The position numbers and the translations under genes are program-made. Positions 37,804-49,226 of a DNA stretch of 64,000 nt are shown in pieces. The notes beneath the pieces were generated by a model. The model ran no database searches, had not been told where the DNA came from, and saw only the letters and a list, made by a program, of their open reading frames with translations. Each line of letters opens with the position of its first letter. Position 1 is the first letter of the stretch. The DNA lies in contig JACCGJ010018762.1 of assembly GCA_013407085.1 (NCBI GenBank), positions 62,001 through 126,000 of the forward strand. The letters run 5' to 3'. This DNA is from Atriophallophorus winterbourni (lineage: Eukaryota > Platyhelminthes > Trematoda > Plagiorchiida > Microphallidae).

Positions 37804-38414
37804 TCCAAAAGCATTTGTGTGTTGTAGGATGCACTACGTTGTCTGTTTAATAACTACTGTCGAGCTATCGTTGAACTCTGCTAACAAAAATATTACCGCG
37901 TCACTAGAAGAACGAATTTATTTTCATCCTTTCAGTATGATTGAAACTTGTGGGGAGCATGTTATATGACATAATATTCCCTGCAGAATCTATGTGAAGT
38001 GGGATATAATTTTCTCTATTCCAAGTATCGATAATCGTTCCGGTTGAGATACTACTGGCTACCCACCTACCTTTTGTACTATTGAATTGATAATGCGTGC
38101 GTTTCATTTTGGTAATACTTAACATTATTTCACCATGTGTTCCCATGATTAAGAAGAATGTTTTATGTCTAATACATTCACTCCACCAGAGTGGATTCTG
38201 AGTTGATCAGGTGAGCAGTTTGCTAAATTGCGTACACTATCCTGACCTCATAGATTATATAATACTTGCCATAATCGCCTGATGTATTTTCGCTTAACGA
38301 CTATTTATATACGGCTGATTAAGCTGTTCTGACTTGACGATATTTTGCCAGTTTCAGATTTAAACCTCTGTTTCGATTGCCATAAGAACGTTCTTTCTGC
38401 CTACTTTGATTTTC

Positions 38415-38512
38415 AGTGTGGCTGGACAGGAAGATTTTGGTCCAATGAATCTGAGCCCAAGTACAGTCGTTAACTGTGCGGCACTTTGCCAGGATCAGGC
38501 TGGTGAACTCAT
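38415..38512. mobile_element. Fragment of the small TIR element (one end)
   Basis: It matches the right end of the full copy at 52079-52350: GAGCCCAAGTACAGTC, a gap region, then CGGCACTTTGCC and GGATCAGGCT up to the terminal CTCATAC. Only one end is present. Confidence 0.6.
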
Positions 38513-39689
38513 ACATACATAACAATGAATCTTGTTTAGATTAAATATCATATTTAAGCGGAAGCGCGCTATCAGGAGTGCAAAATCAAATTATTCATAG
38601 ATATTTTGTTAAAGTTGTATCGGTAGTGATCATTTCAAGTATTATGCATCATATTGACGCAGATGATTGTGATGAAAACGAAAATATTCCAATGTAATTT
38701 ATTCAGCATCAAACACAATATAGTGATTCTACTTTATGCTTGATAGCAACTCTTTAGGAAACTCAATATGAATGGGTAAAACCTGCATTTCTATAAGAGA
38801 TTTTGTTTACTCGCTTCTCAAGCATTTATCGAAAGAGTTCTCTCATTTTGCAAACTTTTTACTTTAGCAATTGAGATTAAAAGGACGGTGAGTCAGAAAC
38901 GACGACAAATGATAATTATAAATTGCTGCGTAAAAATCGGTAATTATCTATTTCATTGTAATTATTAGTCTCAGGAAAAAAGTCAAAATAGTTTTCTCAT
39001 GAAATAGTAAATGACTCGAAACTGAGCGTAGTTGTTTGTGATCATTCATAAACAATTGCTTATACTTTGCTGAGAACACGAAATCGAGCCTAAAAATAAT
39101 TATTGTTGTTCGGCTAGAGGGAAGTACTGCAGATTTAAATCGGGAGGTTTGTGGATCGAATATCGCCTGTTGCCACATCTGATATAATTTGCTAAGCCCT
39201 GATATCGCAACATATTTTAAGTGTAGAGTGAGTATAGTTAGCCTAACTATCTACCGTATCGCAGTCTACATGGATAAGTACCATCTCTATGTGATCCAGC
39301 GGTCTGTTATGGATATAACCTTTCGAAATAACAGAAGTTTATAAAAAGTTCGTAATCGGAATACAAGTTGAAAATTAATGATGGATTTCATTGAAAAACG
39401 TTTCTGTTTATAGGAAATGGCTAAACAATAAATCTAACGATAAGAGACCAATCGTCCGGAATTACGCTTATCGTGATACCATTCGAATGATTAGGCTTAC
39501 ATATCAATTATAAAACAATATCAATTATAACAAACATCACGTGGAATGAGTGGAAAAGATATTCTCTAGAAAGTATCTAGAAATTAGCGAGTTAATTGTT
39601 TCAATAATGTATTCAAATTCGGATTTGTTTCAAAATATTTCAGCGGAACTCCTTAACAACCCACACCATATTGACCATTATGGTCTATC

Positions 39690-39829
39690 TGGTCAGTTTT
39701 TAAACCGTACCAAGTGACATGGAGTTAGAAGTACTTAATTACTCCTAACCATATATATATATATATATGGTTAGGAGTAATTAAGTACTTCTAACTCCAT
39801 GTCACTTGGTACGGTTTAAAAACTGACCA
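39690..39829. repeat. Perfect 140-bp palindrome with an (AT)n centre
   Basis: Bases 39690-39759 are the exact reverse complement of 39760-39829 as far as I can read. The arms run from TGGTCAGTTTTTAAACCG inward to CTAACCATATAT, and the centre is an uninterrupted AT run. There is no loop apart from the AT core. Perfect identity means either a very recent event or an artefact of library or assembly. Confidence 0.9.
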
Positions 39830-42800
39830 TGTTCATGTTTAATCTGTTGATCATACTTGAATAAACATTAACCGATCGCTCAAAAAGTTTGTTTTCATAA
39901 TCAGGCTTTTTGTACTTTACTTCTGTAAATTTTAATTGGTTATATTTCGAGTTTGAGGCAAGTTTATTAATGCAGTGCGCTTAATCAGAACACGAAACTG
40001 TCCGATTTAATTGGATTGACTATACCATCCACGGATCATGTTCCAACCGTACAGTTTCGAGTTAGAAAACCCAATGTATGTCATATCCCTTCCGTTTGAT
40101 AAGAACTGAATTAAAATCTCTATGAATCCTTCTCATCCATCACATTCTTATCTAGTCAAATTGTCATTGTTATGTAACACACGGTCAAAACACATCATGT
40201 TACCGCACCAGAACAATACTTTTTAGACAGCATTCATCACACAATTCGAGATTTCTTTAATTTATAAACGCAATAAGGATCACACCTATATCGTCATTAC
40301 AGCAGGTATGATTTCTCGTGTTTATTTTTAGTGCCACTATACACTGATGTTGCGCCGGATTCGCAAACAATTTGGAATAATGAATTTTCATATTCTTCTC
40401 GTCCTTACTCATTCCATGTGCATTTGCATGATTTCGCATGAATTCAGAATGTGGATTAGCAAAAGTTAATGTGAGACCGAAAAATTGTCTTCAAAGAAGC
40501 TTGTGTAATACTTGATTCGATGCAGACGCACATGAGCAACATAGACGCGAAGAGACTCGCCTTTCATCAGATTGCGGTAGATAGCCATGGCGTAAATCAT
40601 ATTATTATTCGCACAGCTCTGACATTAACTACAGATATATGCTATTAAATGATATACGAATAAATCCGTACAATTTTATCGAGCTGAATCTGTGAACACA
40701 GGCCTAGGATCAACATCTGCTTGTCACGAAATGCATTCACCCATTATCTTCGGTTTATTTGTATTAGATAAGAGAGACCCTCATGCCTGAATCAATTTTG
40801 CAGATGTTGAACAATCAAATGCTTTCGTGTATTATTTTCAATATCAAGCATACTGAAATTTCGTATTATTTTAATTTTAATTTTTATGGCAACAGTATGT
40901 CGCTACACACATGGGATTGTAAAATGAACGTACGGGATGAATATTGCATGAATGATATATTGCGGGTGTAGTACGGTGGTGATGAATAATGTTTTTGTTA
41001 ATAATTGCTCCCATATTTCAGAGTCATCATGTGCAAGCTAAAGATTTATACTACAGAAACATTTCAAGTCATAGAACGCATTATGAGTGGAGAATACACT
41101 TTGCCTATCGAATAAATGAACTTTAACCGGTTTCCAGCATGAGTTTCCCAAAAACGTATTGAACAATTTGATGAACATTGCGTCATAATATGATTTCAGT
41201 ATGCTTGACATAGAAATAATACACGGAAGCATTTGATTATCCGAAATTACTAGAAATTTTCCTACTACATCTGCTGTCCAGTCGACCAATTCGCTGTACC
41301 AAGAATGAACAAATAGCGCAGGTATTAATTATGAGCTCATTGTGGTGGCAACCCAGGGCTAACGGAGGAACTGATCGAAGCGATCACTTACAAATTAAAT
41401 CAAATAAAGCAGCTGTATTTAACTTAGCTATGAGATGAAAGAAATGTAAAGAAATTATGAATGGGATTGAAAAAAAAGATAGTCAAGATAATGTTCAGTA
41501 GTTAATATACTCCACACCAGATCAACTCGATCTGGATTTAGGTGGTGATGAATATATGTATGTTAAAAGATGTTCTTTTACATGTTTATCTGCTGATGGC
41601 GAAAGGAATACATGTAACTGAAATGAGATCCTGAAAGAGATATTTGGTGTGAAAATAGGCAAGGCATCCTCCCTGAAATGTTTTGTCAGATATTACTAAA
41701 TTCTAGGTGGCTTTATCAGATCAAACCGTTGTTTTAACATTTGCAATATCACTGAGATGTATAATTTGATAAAATAACCACAGTTCACAAAATATCTGCA
41801 GGGATACTCCGGTATATAACATGCCCTTTACAGGTTTCAAAATATAATAAATTGCATATATTCGAACGTCTGCAAACACAGCCATCTCACCACACTCAAA
41901 AACAACAAAATCAACAATCTAACATTTATGCTGTTGAAGTATAATTCACGGTTTTGCGTGCTTTCGACAGTAGCGGATTAGAAGTTACAGTAAGATTCTA
42001 TGACCACACAAATGCTTTTGGCTCAAACTATTGTGAAAAACCTTCATCAATGTCCGATTGGGTCTTTATTCTATTCTTTGTCAGACATTTCTGCTCTTTC
42101 ACATTAATTTTTAATTTTAGGTCTCTCTTCAGCAGATGGATAGTTATTTGATGTGCGACGACTCGAAGCAGCTACTCCAATACATTCTTATCTGCATTCG
42201 ATGAAATTTAAGCCTCACCGAAAGAGATATGCTTAATGTTGAATTTAATTGATTTGTAGAACATGTTCTCACTATCGACCCGCCACATTTTGTAGTAATC
42301 GTCAATGATCTAAAATTAAATCTGCAGCTTTTAGTAAAGAGCAACAATTCGGGTATCTCGGCTTAATCATTTCCGTATGTTTGGTATTTCTATAGTTGCT
42401 AATAAACTTTGTCTTTTTTATTCGTTTTCTCTATATGCCCTTGGTGTTTGTTTTAAGCAGATTGATTGCATTGCACTCTTTTGCACCAAACCTCATCTTT
42501 TGTACCATTCTGCAATTTTCCCTACACTTTTTGGCATTAATTTTGATTTTGAAACGGTGAATTAAAACCATTTCCCTCGCTGTCTATATCTCTTATGAAT
42601 TTAACCAGCAAACTATTTTTAAACGTCATTTTTCTTGTCATGATCAACTTATCAGTACCGATCTCACTAATTCATCCACAATGATCTAGTTGCGCCTGAA
42701 TCTCCATCTATAATTCGACTGAAAAATATTGCTATTCAAAACGTCCATACAACAACTAGCTGTGTTAAAATGCGCATGCATTTGAGCAATGGAGGTCAAA

Positions 42801-45800
42801 TTAAGCGCGTTGAATAGGTATGCATTTTTAGTTCTCCATCATTATGTACCGTTTTATCAAACAATATTTTTTCAACTAACATTGAGAATAGATTTAAATA
42901 AAGCTATTTATTTTTCTTCTACTCAAAGTTGATGAAACTAGTTCCTGCAACAATGGCTCAAATCTGTACAAAATCGGCGTTGTTTATTGACTGCAATCGG
43001 ACTAATTAGCACACAGCTTTCCGCATGATTTGCTCAAACTGTATTTTGACAATGGGTACAATATGACTCACCTTTGAAAAGTTAATTATTACACTGGTAA
43101 TGGATTGAGTAGTTAGTTTGTATTCGTCGTCCATTTCTGAAAGCTATTGAGTATAAGAATAAAGTCGATCAGCAACGTGTGCATCAGAACACAGTAGCGA
43201 CTTCGCATGGGCAGAAATTGGAGCGAAAAATGTCTCCGAATATGTAGCAATTATCAACTTATCATGAAAATAACATGTATTTAAGCTGGTTAACTATCAC
43301 GAAAAGTGAGATGTATTATGTTATGTGGAGCCTATTTTTGGTGTTTGATGATAAATAGCTGTAAAGTGCAGTTCATACCGAAATTCTTTATGTAACGACA
43401 CAATATTTGGGTCTACGTTCTTGCAGAAATGTGATATCATAAGCTAGTCATAAGCTTTCTATATAGCCGTGGTCGATATTAATCAAAAGAAGTCAACGAA
43501 CCAACGAACGAATATACAAAGTGAATCCTAATTGAAGTAAAAACTTTTATTTGAAGTCATGTTGAACTGGACAAAGTTGATCAAACATTAAAAACTCACC
43601 GAGACTTCTTTACACCCGGTTTAAAAATGAATTCAAATTTGAAGCACGAATTCTTTGTCATCGATCACTTGATTCAATTGGTACCTCAGGAATCCGAATT
43701 TAAAAAAGTTTTAATCACATCTTTCATTGAGCACATCATTAGAGACCTTTTTGGAATTGTTGTTCAATGTTTACAAAATATTCGATTAGATATATTAATA
43801 ACTTAACCGATCATCATTGACACACCCTTCAAATTGGCATGGGGTGGTTTAGATGGTTCGCATTTCGTGATGTGGTCCTCTACGTCTGACCTCACCCCGT
43901 GATCAATATTTTGTTTACGCACAACAGTTTGAAGGCTACACTGTATACGCTTCGAAATGATAGTTTGACTGAACGTTAAAATCAATAAATTCACAAGTTT
44001 TGGATGGAATTCGCGTAGATTTATCGTTTTTGTGATTCATCGATCCCGATGTTCGACAAAATTAGTAAAAGATAACGACATCCCCCCATAAATGACATTC
44101 CACCACATATAACCTTTGCAGTTTCGCGAGAATATATTTTATTGGCACCGTGGAAGGCAGTATGCGCAGGACTGGCACTTGTTTATCTCCCTGACTGGCC
44201 AATGTAAACCAAAGAGACGGTAAAATTGATCATTTTTGGGTCTCTTGTTTACTCAGTTCCGTTTTTTGCACAAGCTTGACTTGACTGCTGCAACTGGGAA
44301 TAAATGTGCCGGTTTGCACTTGGCAATATTGATAAGGTGGATAATGTTGCCCTGGTGCAATGCACCGATGATTGACGGCGAATTTGCAAAGGAAAGGACG
44401 GGTTTTTCAAAGAAAGCACAAGGAAATGTTTGAAGATTGTTATACACACCCACACATCCATATACACATGTGGTGACATTATTGTACTGCTGAAAATTCC
44501 TTTATATGAATAAAGCCAATTTCTTCTTCTATATGTAAACGGGTTCAGTGTATTAATAATAATGTTACTATCTGGCTATTATATAATAATATCGTAGAGA
44601 ATTTGATAGTGATTCTGGAAACCACAACGGGAGACAATGATGCATTTAGGACTTCAGGTGAAATTACAATTATTGCATCGGCCTTATCCATCCATGACTG
44701 TAAAGTTCAAACTTTGTTTAACATTTCTATACGCCGATGCTGATCGTACCGTGCCGACCAATTGAGTGCAAACACCACGAAACTGTTAGTGGAAGCATAA
44801 GAAAATGCGGATTATTTGCTCAAATATTAAAATTTTGAGGGAATAAAATGATTTTTTCGGTATTGATATCATTTCGGGTTCACTCGTTTGGTCGAGTAAA
44901 ACTGGTATTGATTATTACATGACACCAATATGTTTTATTCAGACAACCCCCACTTGCTTGCACTGGATGTGAACTTTTATAGCTTTCCTATACGTGATTA
45001 TCATTTTTAGCACGTGGTTCGTTGTGTGCGACGTATTTAACTGTGGGTTCAAAGTCAAACTTTATACAAAACGCAACACTTTATTACCCATCAGCCAAAC
45101 GGTCCTACTAGATTGAAGGTTGTATATCGTTTCAACACCTGTGAAAGAAGTTACCATTACGGTCTCGGGTTACATAATCATTCCGAGACATTTTAATTAG
45201 AAAATTTGCTCGTGTTTCATCCACGGGACCGAAAGATGCAAAAGCTGTTAGCTTGCGGAATGTAGAAACCAAATTTGACTCAAGCATTCACCGATAATGC
45301 TTATATTGATAATAATTCCAATGAGTTTCGTAGTATGGATTAAGTGGTTGAAATATGCAAATTTATACTGTGAAACGAACCACGGAAAATTACTAAGTAT
45401 ATTCCCTTGGAAGTTCGTGACGCAAATTAACGACTAACGGACTATGAGAGTAACATAATAAGGCGTAATAGATTATATGTTCTTGTAGTTGCATTTACTG
45501 TGCTGTCAATCAACTAAATAATATAGGTAACAGCGATGAGTTCATTTTACCCATATCGACTTTTGAGGATTGAGTGAAAGTGTATTTGTTCCCTACTTGC
45601 GAAATGCAACCATTGTTTTAATGCGTCAAACAGTATTTAATTAGCCATCGGAACATGACCAGAAATTTGAGTACGACTGTGTTTCAATCTACGAGCCCAA
45701 ATTTGATTGCTTCGCTTGATAATTTACTTTTTGATTTTGAGCATGATACTTCAAGACAAAGCCAATCAATACCGTCAAAGTATCGCTCTAAGCATCTCTC

Positions 45801-46190
45801 CAATTCAAAACAACGTGTATGCATTTCTTACAGTATACCATTATTTCATAGCCAGGTTTCTTGCAAGGTCAACTTTCAGCTACTTAAAGACTGTTAATGA
45901 GAGCGTTTTCGACAACAGTCAACTACACATAAAGAAAACCAGAAATGACAACCGTTGGTTGCTCAACCTTAAGTCGAACATTTTCGAAGAATGGTATTAA
46001 CTTGCGAGAGTTCAAAACTCAAATGGATTCTCTGTACTAGCGGTACTCATCTCCTAGACTACTGCGAAAACGTAAATATAATTCTTCCGGTGCGGCAGTC
46101 ATAACCTTGAAATAATTTTCGTCCATAGTCGACAGTTTACCATAATTAATCTTATAAAAATTAAATAATACTCCAATTATACAATGAAAA
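39830..46190. other. Long non-coding stretch
   Basis: Over 6 kb without a supported gene. A degenerate family A core lies at 44762-44805 (GAGTGCAAACACCACGAAAC, with the CUGAUGA box lost). A segment near 44140-44530 ends in AATAAA and may be the tail of an unknown retroelement. A minus-strand frame at 43803-43994 and plus frames at 45655-46000 show no domain. Confidence 0.35.
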
Positions 46191-46204
46191 TTATTGCCAT
46201 TAGA

Positions 46205-46480
46205 AGCTGGGCATCAGGGGTACGTAAAAACAACCAGACGAGGGCAAACAGTCCGAAAGCGGGAGTAGTTGAGCAACAACAAAAGTGATCACATATATGG
46301 GTTACAGCTCAAGGAACTAGAACCACATCGATTGTCTTACAATATCGCGGTACGTTATAGTAAACCCATATTAAGCTGAGTTTACCAACAAACAACTGTC
46401 TGGAGTCTCACAGAACCCAATCGCGCTCTCTCCATTCGATGAAGACGAACAGTCAAAAACGGCAGTGAGCAACATAACGA
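46205..46480 (+). repeat. Family B repeat, degenerate dimer
   Basis: Two worn cores lie in the same direction about 202 bp apart: CAGACGAGGGCAAACAGTCC then GAAAGCGGGAGTAG from 46235, and CGATGAAGACGAACAGTC then AAAAACGGCAGTGAGCAAC from 46437. Both are followed by the TGAGCAAC word seen after the cores at 31.1 and 31.3 kb. Both cores carry mutations that should prevent cleavage, so this is an older version of the dimer at 31059-31365. Confidence 0.5.
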
Positions 46481-47889
46481 TGTGCGAAATTGAATTAAAT
46501 GATATTTCATCATTGGGATTATTTCAGGTGAGTTTCAGGCAAATTGGAAGTGGTATCTCGACTAAAAAGTTGAAAACCGCAGCGCTATATCAAAGTGGTT
46601 AACAAGAATATCGGCGAGAGAAAACGACTTTATTTGCTGTTGTAACCCGAGTTTAAATGTTCACTTTGAATAAATGATTATTAGGCTTTAGATGTTCTAT
46701 AACCTAATCAGCAAATATTTGAGTACGAATCCATAATGGAAGCCTATGCTTACTATTAATTAGTTAATTTACAGAAAAAATAATTCACTACCGACTAGAC
46801 GAAATATACCCTTTCTGTTTCCACGGTGAATAGGTTCCAGGCGAAAAACCTTTCTAAGTTATAGTTCCGACAATATGCATAGAATGTGAAAAGCAATGAA
46901 AGACGGACATCCAGGTGTATTTGACACAGCCACCCCTGTGAAGACCAATAAATATAAATCAGTAACAGAGCTACAAAATAGGATATTAAAGCAATCTTTT
47001 AAGAAAATCGGGCTGGCAAGTTGCCCTTCGTCGTCAGACTATTTCTCGAATGCACTTTACCTCTATTTTACCCCTAATATTTGTTCCTTCTGCTCTAGTA
47101 TGCTGAAATTTGTCTTTATTCTGCAATTGAGTTGAATTGTATTGACGGCTTCCACTGGTTTCGACTTGCCCTCCTGAAAATCCTGATGATTGGTCAAAAA
47201 TTTCAACCAGTGGTGTGAAGTCCTAAGTGCTTTCAGAACATTCTACTCAATGGTAAGCTATTATCTAGTCTTTTATTCAAAAAAGAAACATTCAGAAATT
47301 CCATTATTCCTTATCTAGCTTGATACCTCGTTGACCAATTAAAAGCTGTTTTAAGATTTAAAGATGCCTTTAACATGGGGACTTCGTTATTTTTCCTCAA
47401 TTGCTTGTAACAAACTTAACATTTTTGCTGAAAATTCGTGCACACGAATAGTCATTATCTCATTATTCAGTGCAATTCGACGATATACTCACAAACCATA
47501 AGGTAGTAAAAACTAATGAATTTCATTAAAATGAAATTCGAGCTTTATAGTATAGCTTTCGATAGTAAAATAAACTTTGAAGCTGTATTATTTGACGGAA
47601 TCCCAATAGTTGACCAACGCCGTTTTCGCTGGCTAACATGTCGTATTAAATTATCGATTGATAAAATTGGAATGCGACACGTATTTACAGTTTGCAATCG
47701 ACAGCAAGTTCAAGTTTGGTTAGATGAAATCACTGATAGCGTAAACCACGAAAAATCAGAGTAACGTAAAAAATCGTTTATGTTTCATCGTGTCAATGGT
47801 GAAATGAAAAGTGCGTGTATCATACTGAGCTAGGTCGTTGTGCATAGATCGCCTGTTCGACAGATGAAGGTAAAAATAACTCGCCATGC
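46481..47889. other. Mostly non-coding stretch
   Basis: It contains the uncertain frame at 47516-47764 and two facing hammerhead-like scraps at 47150-47225. Nothing else recognised. Confidence 0.35.
47516..47764 (+). CDS. Hypothetical frame, 82 codons, possible exon
   Basis: I do not recognise this gene. The frame has a coding-like residue mix with FELYSIAFDSKINFEAVLFDG and ends with RHVFTVCNRQQVQVWLDEI, loosely like the last strand and helix of a PH-type fold (a conserved tryptophan in the final helix). There is no clear acceptor or donor that fixes exon edges, and no neighbouring exon was found. It may equally be chance or a worn mobile-element frame. Confidence 0.2.
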   Translation: MNFIKMKFELYSIAFDSKINFEAVLFDGIPIVDQRRFRWLTCRIKLSIDKIGMRHVFTVCNRQQVQVWLDEITDSVNHEKSE

Positions 47890-48080
47890 ATGTACTAAAA
47901 ATAGCGCTGAGTATTGCCAACGGGTACTTCTGTACTGCGTAGCTAACATCGTGCTAAATCCATTGGTCACAGGTAATTGGCTGCATGCACAAACACATTG
48001 AAATCTCATCACCATCTCCCATGTCCTTTATCTGTCCAGGACAGGGCAACATTGTAGTATCTCAGCTCACGTGTGCCAAA
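47890..48080. mobile_element. Small TIR element, internal fragment
   Basis: It matches the centre of the full copy at 52079-52350: GCTAACATCGTGCTAAAT, ATCTCATCACCAT, ATCTGTCCAGG and GTATCTCAGC in the same order. Both termini are lost or unrecognisable. Confidence 0.6.
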
Positions 48081-48191
48081 CTTTGTTTGGGTGTGATTTC
48101 ATATTTCAAACGAGCAACACTACTTTGGTCATTCATGAGCCCTGCCTAGGAATCACTATGTGGTTCTGTGTTTGAACACCGTATAACTTTG

Positions 48192-48205
48192 CCAAATAGA
48201 AATTG

Positions 48206-48263
<58 letters not shown>

Positions 48264-48330
48264 CGAGAGAGAGAGAGAGAAAAAGAGAGAACAAACTTCG
48301 GTCGTAATTTCCCGTTTCTATTTGGCCTAT
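48192..48330. repeat. (TA)n then (GA)n tract with short inverted flanks
   Basis: A TA run of about 55 bp (48208-48262) passes into a GA-rich run (48263-48287). GCCAAATAGAAA just left of it (48192-48203) is the exact reverse complement of TTTCTATTTGGC right of it (48315-48326), another (TA)n tract lying inside an inverted repeat. Confidence 0.8.
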
Positions 48331-49226
48331 TACATCTGCCGTCCTTTGTGGTGCTCGTTCAGCGCTATGGCTCTCAACTTTCCATCTGATGGTATGATAT
48401 GATTGTATCGCTAATGCATAACTCGTTTCAATGTTTTTTTTTTGAAAAAATATGGCGAGTGGAGTGACTATGAGTGATAAAGTCATGGGATCTGTGATCA
48501 ACTATGGAAAACACGTAACATAAAATAATAAACGTATGAAATTACAGTGACATATCTTCAATCAGTAAATCAACAACCTAATACTTGAATTAATTTTGAT
48601 GTAACCGGTTGTTAAAAGTGCCACGGATTGGGAGGAAAATTAGAATAACAGCGCTAAATACGAGTCATGGTTACAGTAAATTAAAATGAGAAATGAATGT
48701 AAAACGACATCAGTGGAGTAGCCAAATCGCGAAGGAGAATCCAACGGAAAAGTCTAGTAATATAAGCTTAACCAGCCATGATGATAACTTCTATAGATTT
48801 GAAATACATGCTAAACAGCATCAGGAATCCATAGGGGTGAAAATGAAACATTGCAAAAAATAGGTCAACCTAAAATAGCAGACGAAACATGATTTGCCGC
48901 TCGTCGATGATTTTCTGAAAGTAAATTCAAATCTAACCAAATCATATAGCTGGGTTTCTTGTGACAAAAATCACCACCAGGAATGAAGGGGGAATCCAAG
49001 AAGTAAGAATAGCAAGAAAGTATTTTTTACAGTGAAAAAGTAAAACACTGAAACCTGGAAATCGTTACGACAAGCTTTCTAATGGAAACGAGGAAAATTA
49101 ATAGAACGGTTTTACACAAGCAAACACGAGCGCTTTCCAATTGAATGATTACTGGATTGATGTAACACAAAACGATGCGGCTTAATGTGCATTTCAAGTG
49201 GAAGTTAAAACGACGTCTGCATAGCT

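Larger units (their letters stand above)
36483..39689. other. Non-coding stretch with a LINE scrap, a minisatellite and a TIR-element fragment
   Basis: Nothing recognised besides the features listed separately at 37140, 37770 and 38415. Frames at 37904-38146 and 38948-39178 show no domain. Confidence 0.4.

Noticed and set aside
41125..41150. GAAACCGGUU on the minus strand near 41135
   Set aside because: The upstream part (CUCAUGCUG) lacks the first core box and stem II; likely a chance match.
41640..41745. Possible third copy of family C on the minus strand
   Set aside because: Only a CTGATAAAGCC-like word and an AAAAC box agree; the spacing and flanks differ too much.
43803..43994. 63-codon minus frame with DVEDHITKCEPSKPPHANLKG
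   Set aside because: The residue mix looks somewhat coding, but no domain, exon edges or related copy in the window could be found.
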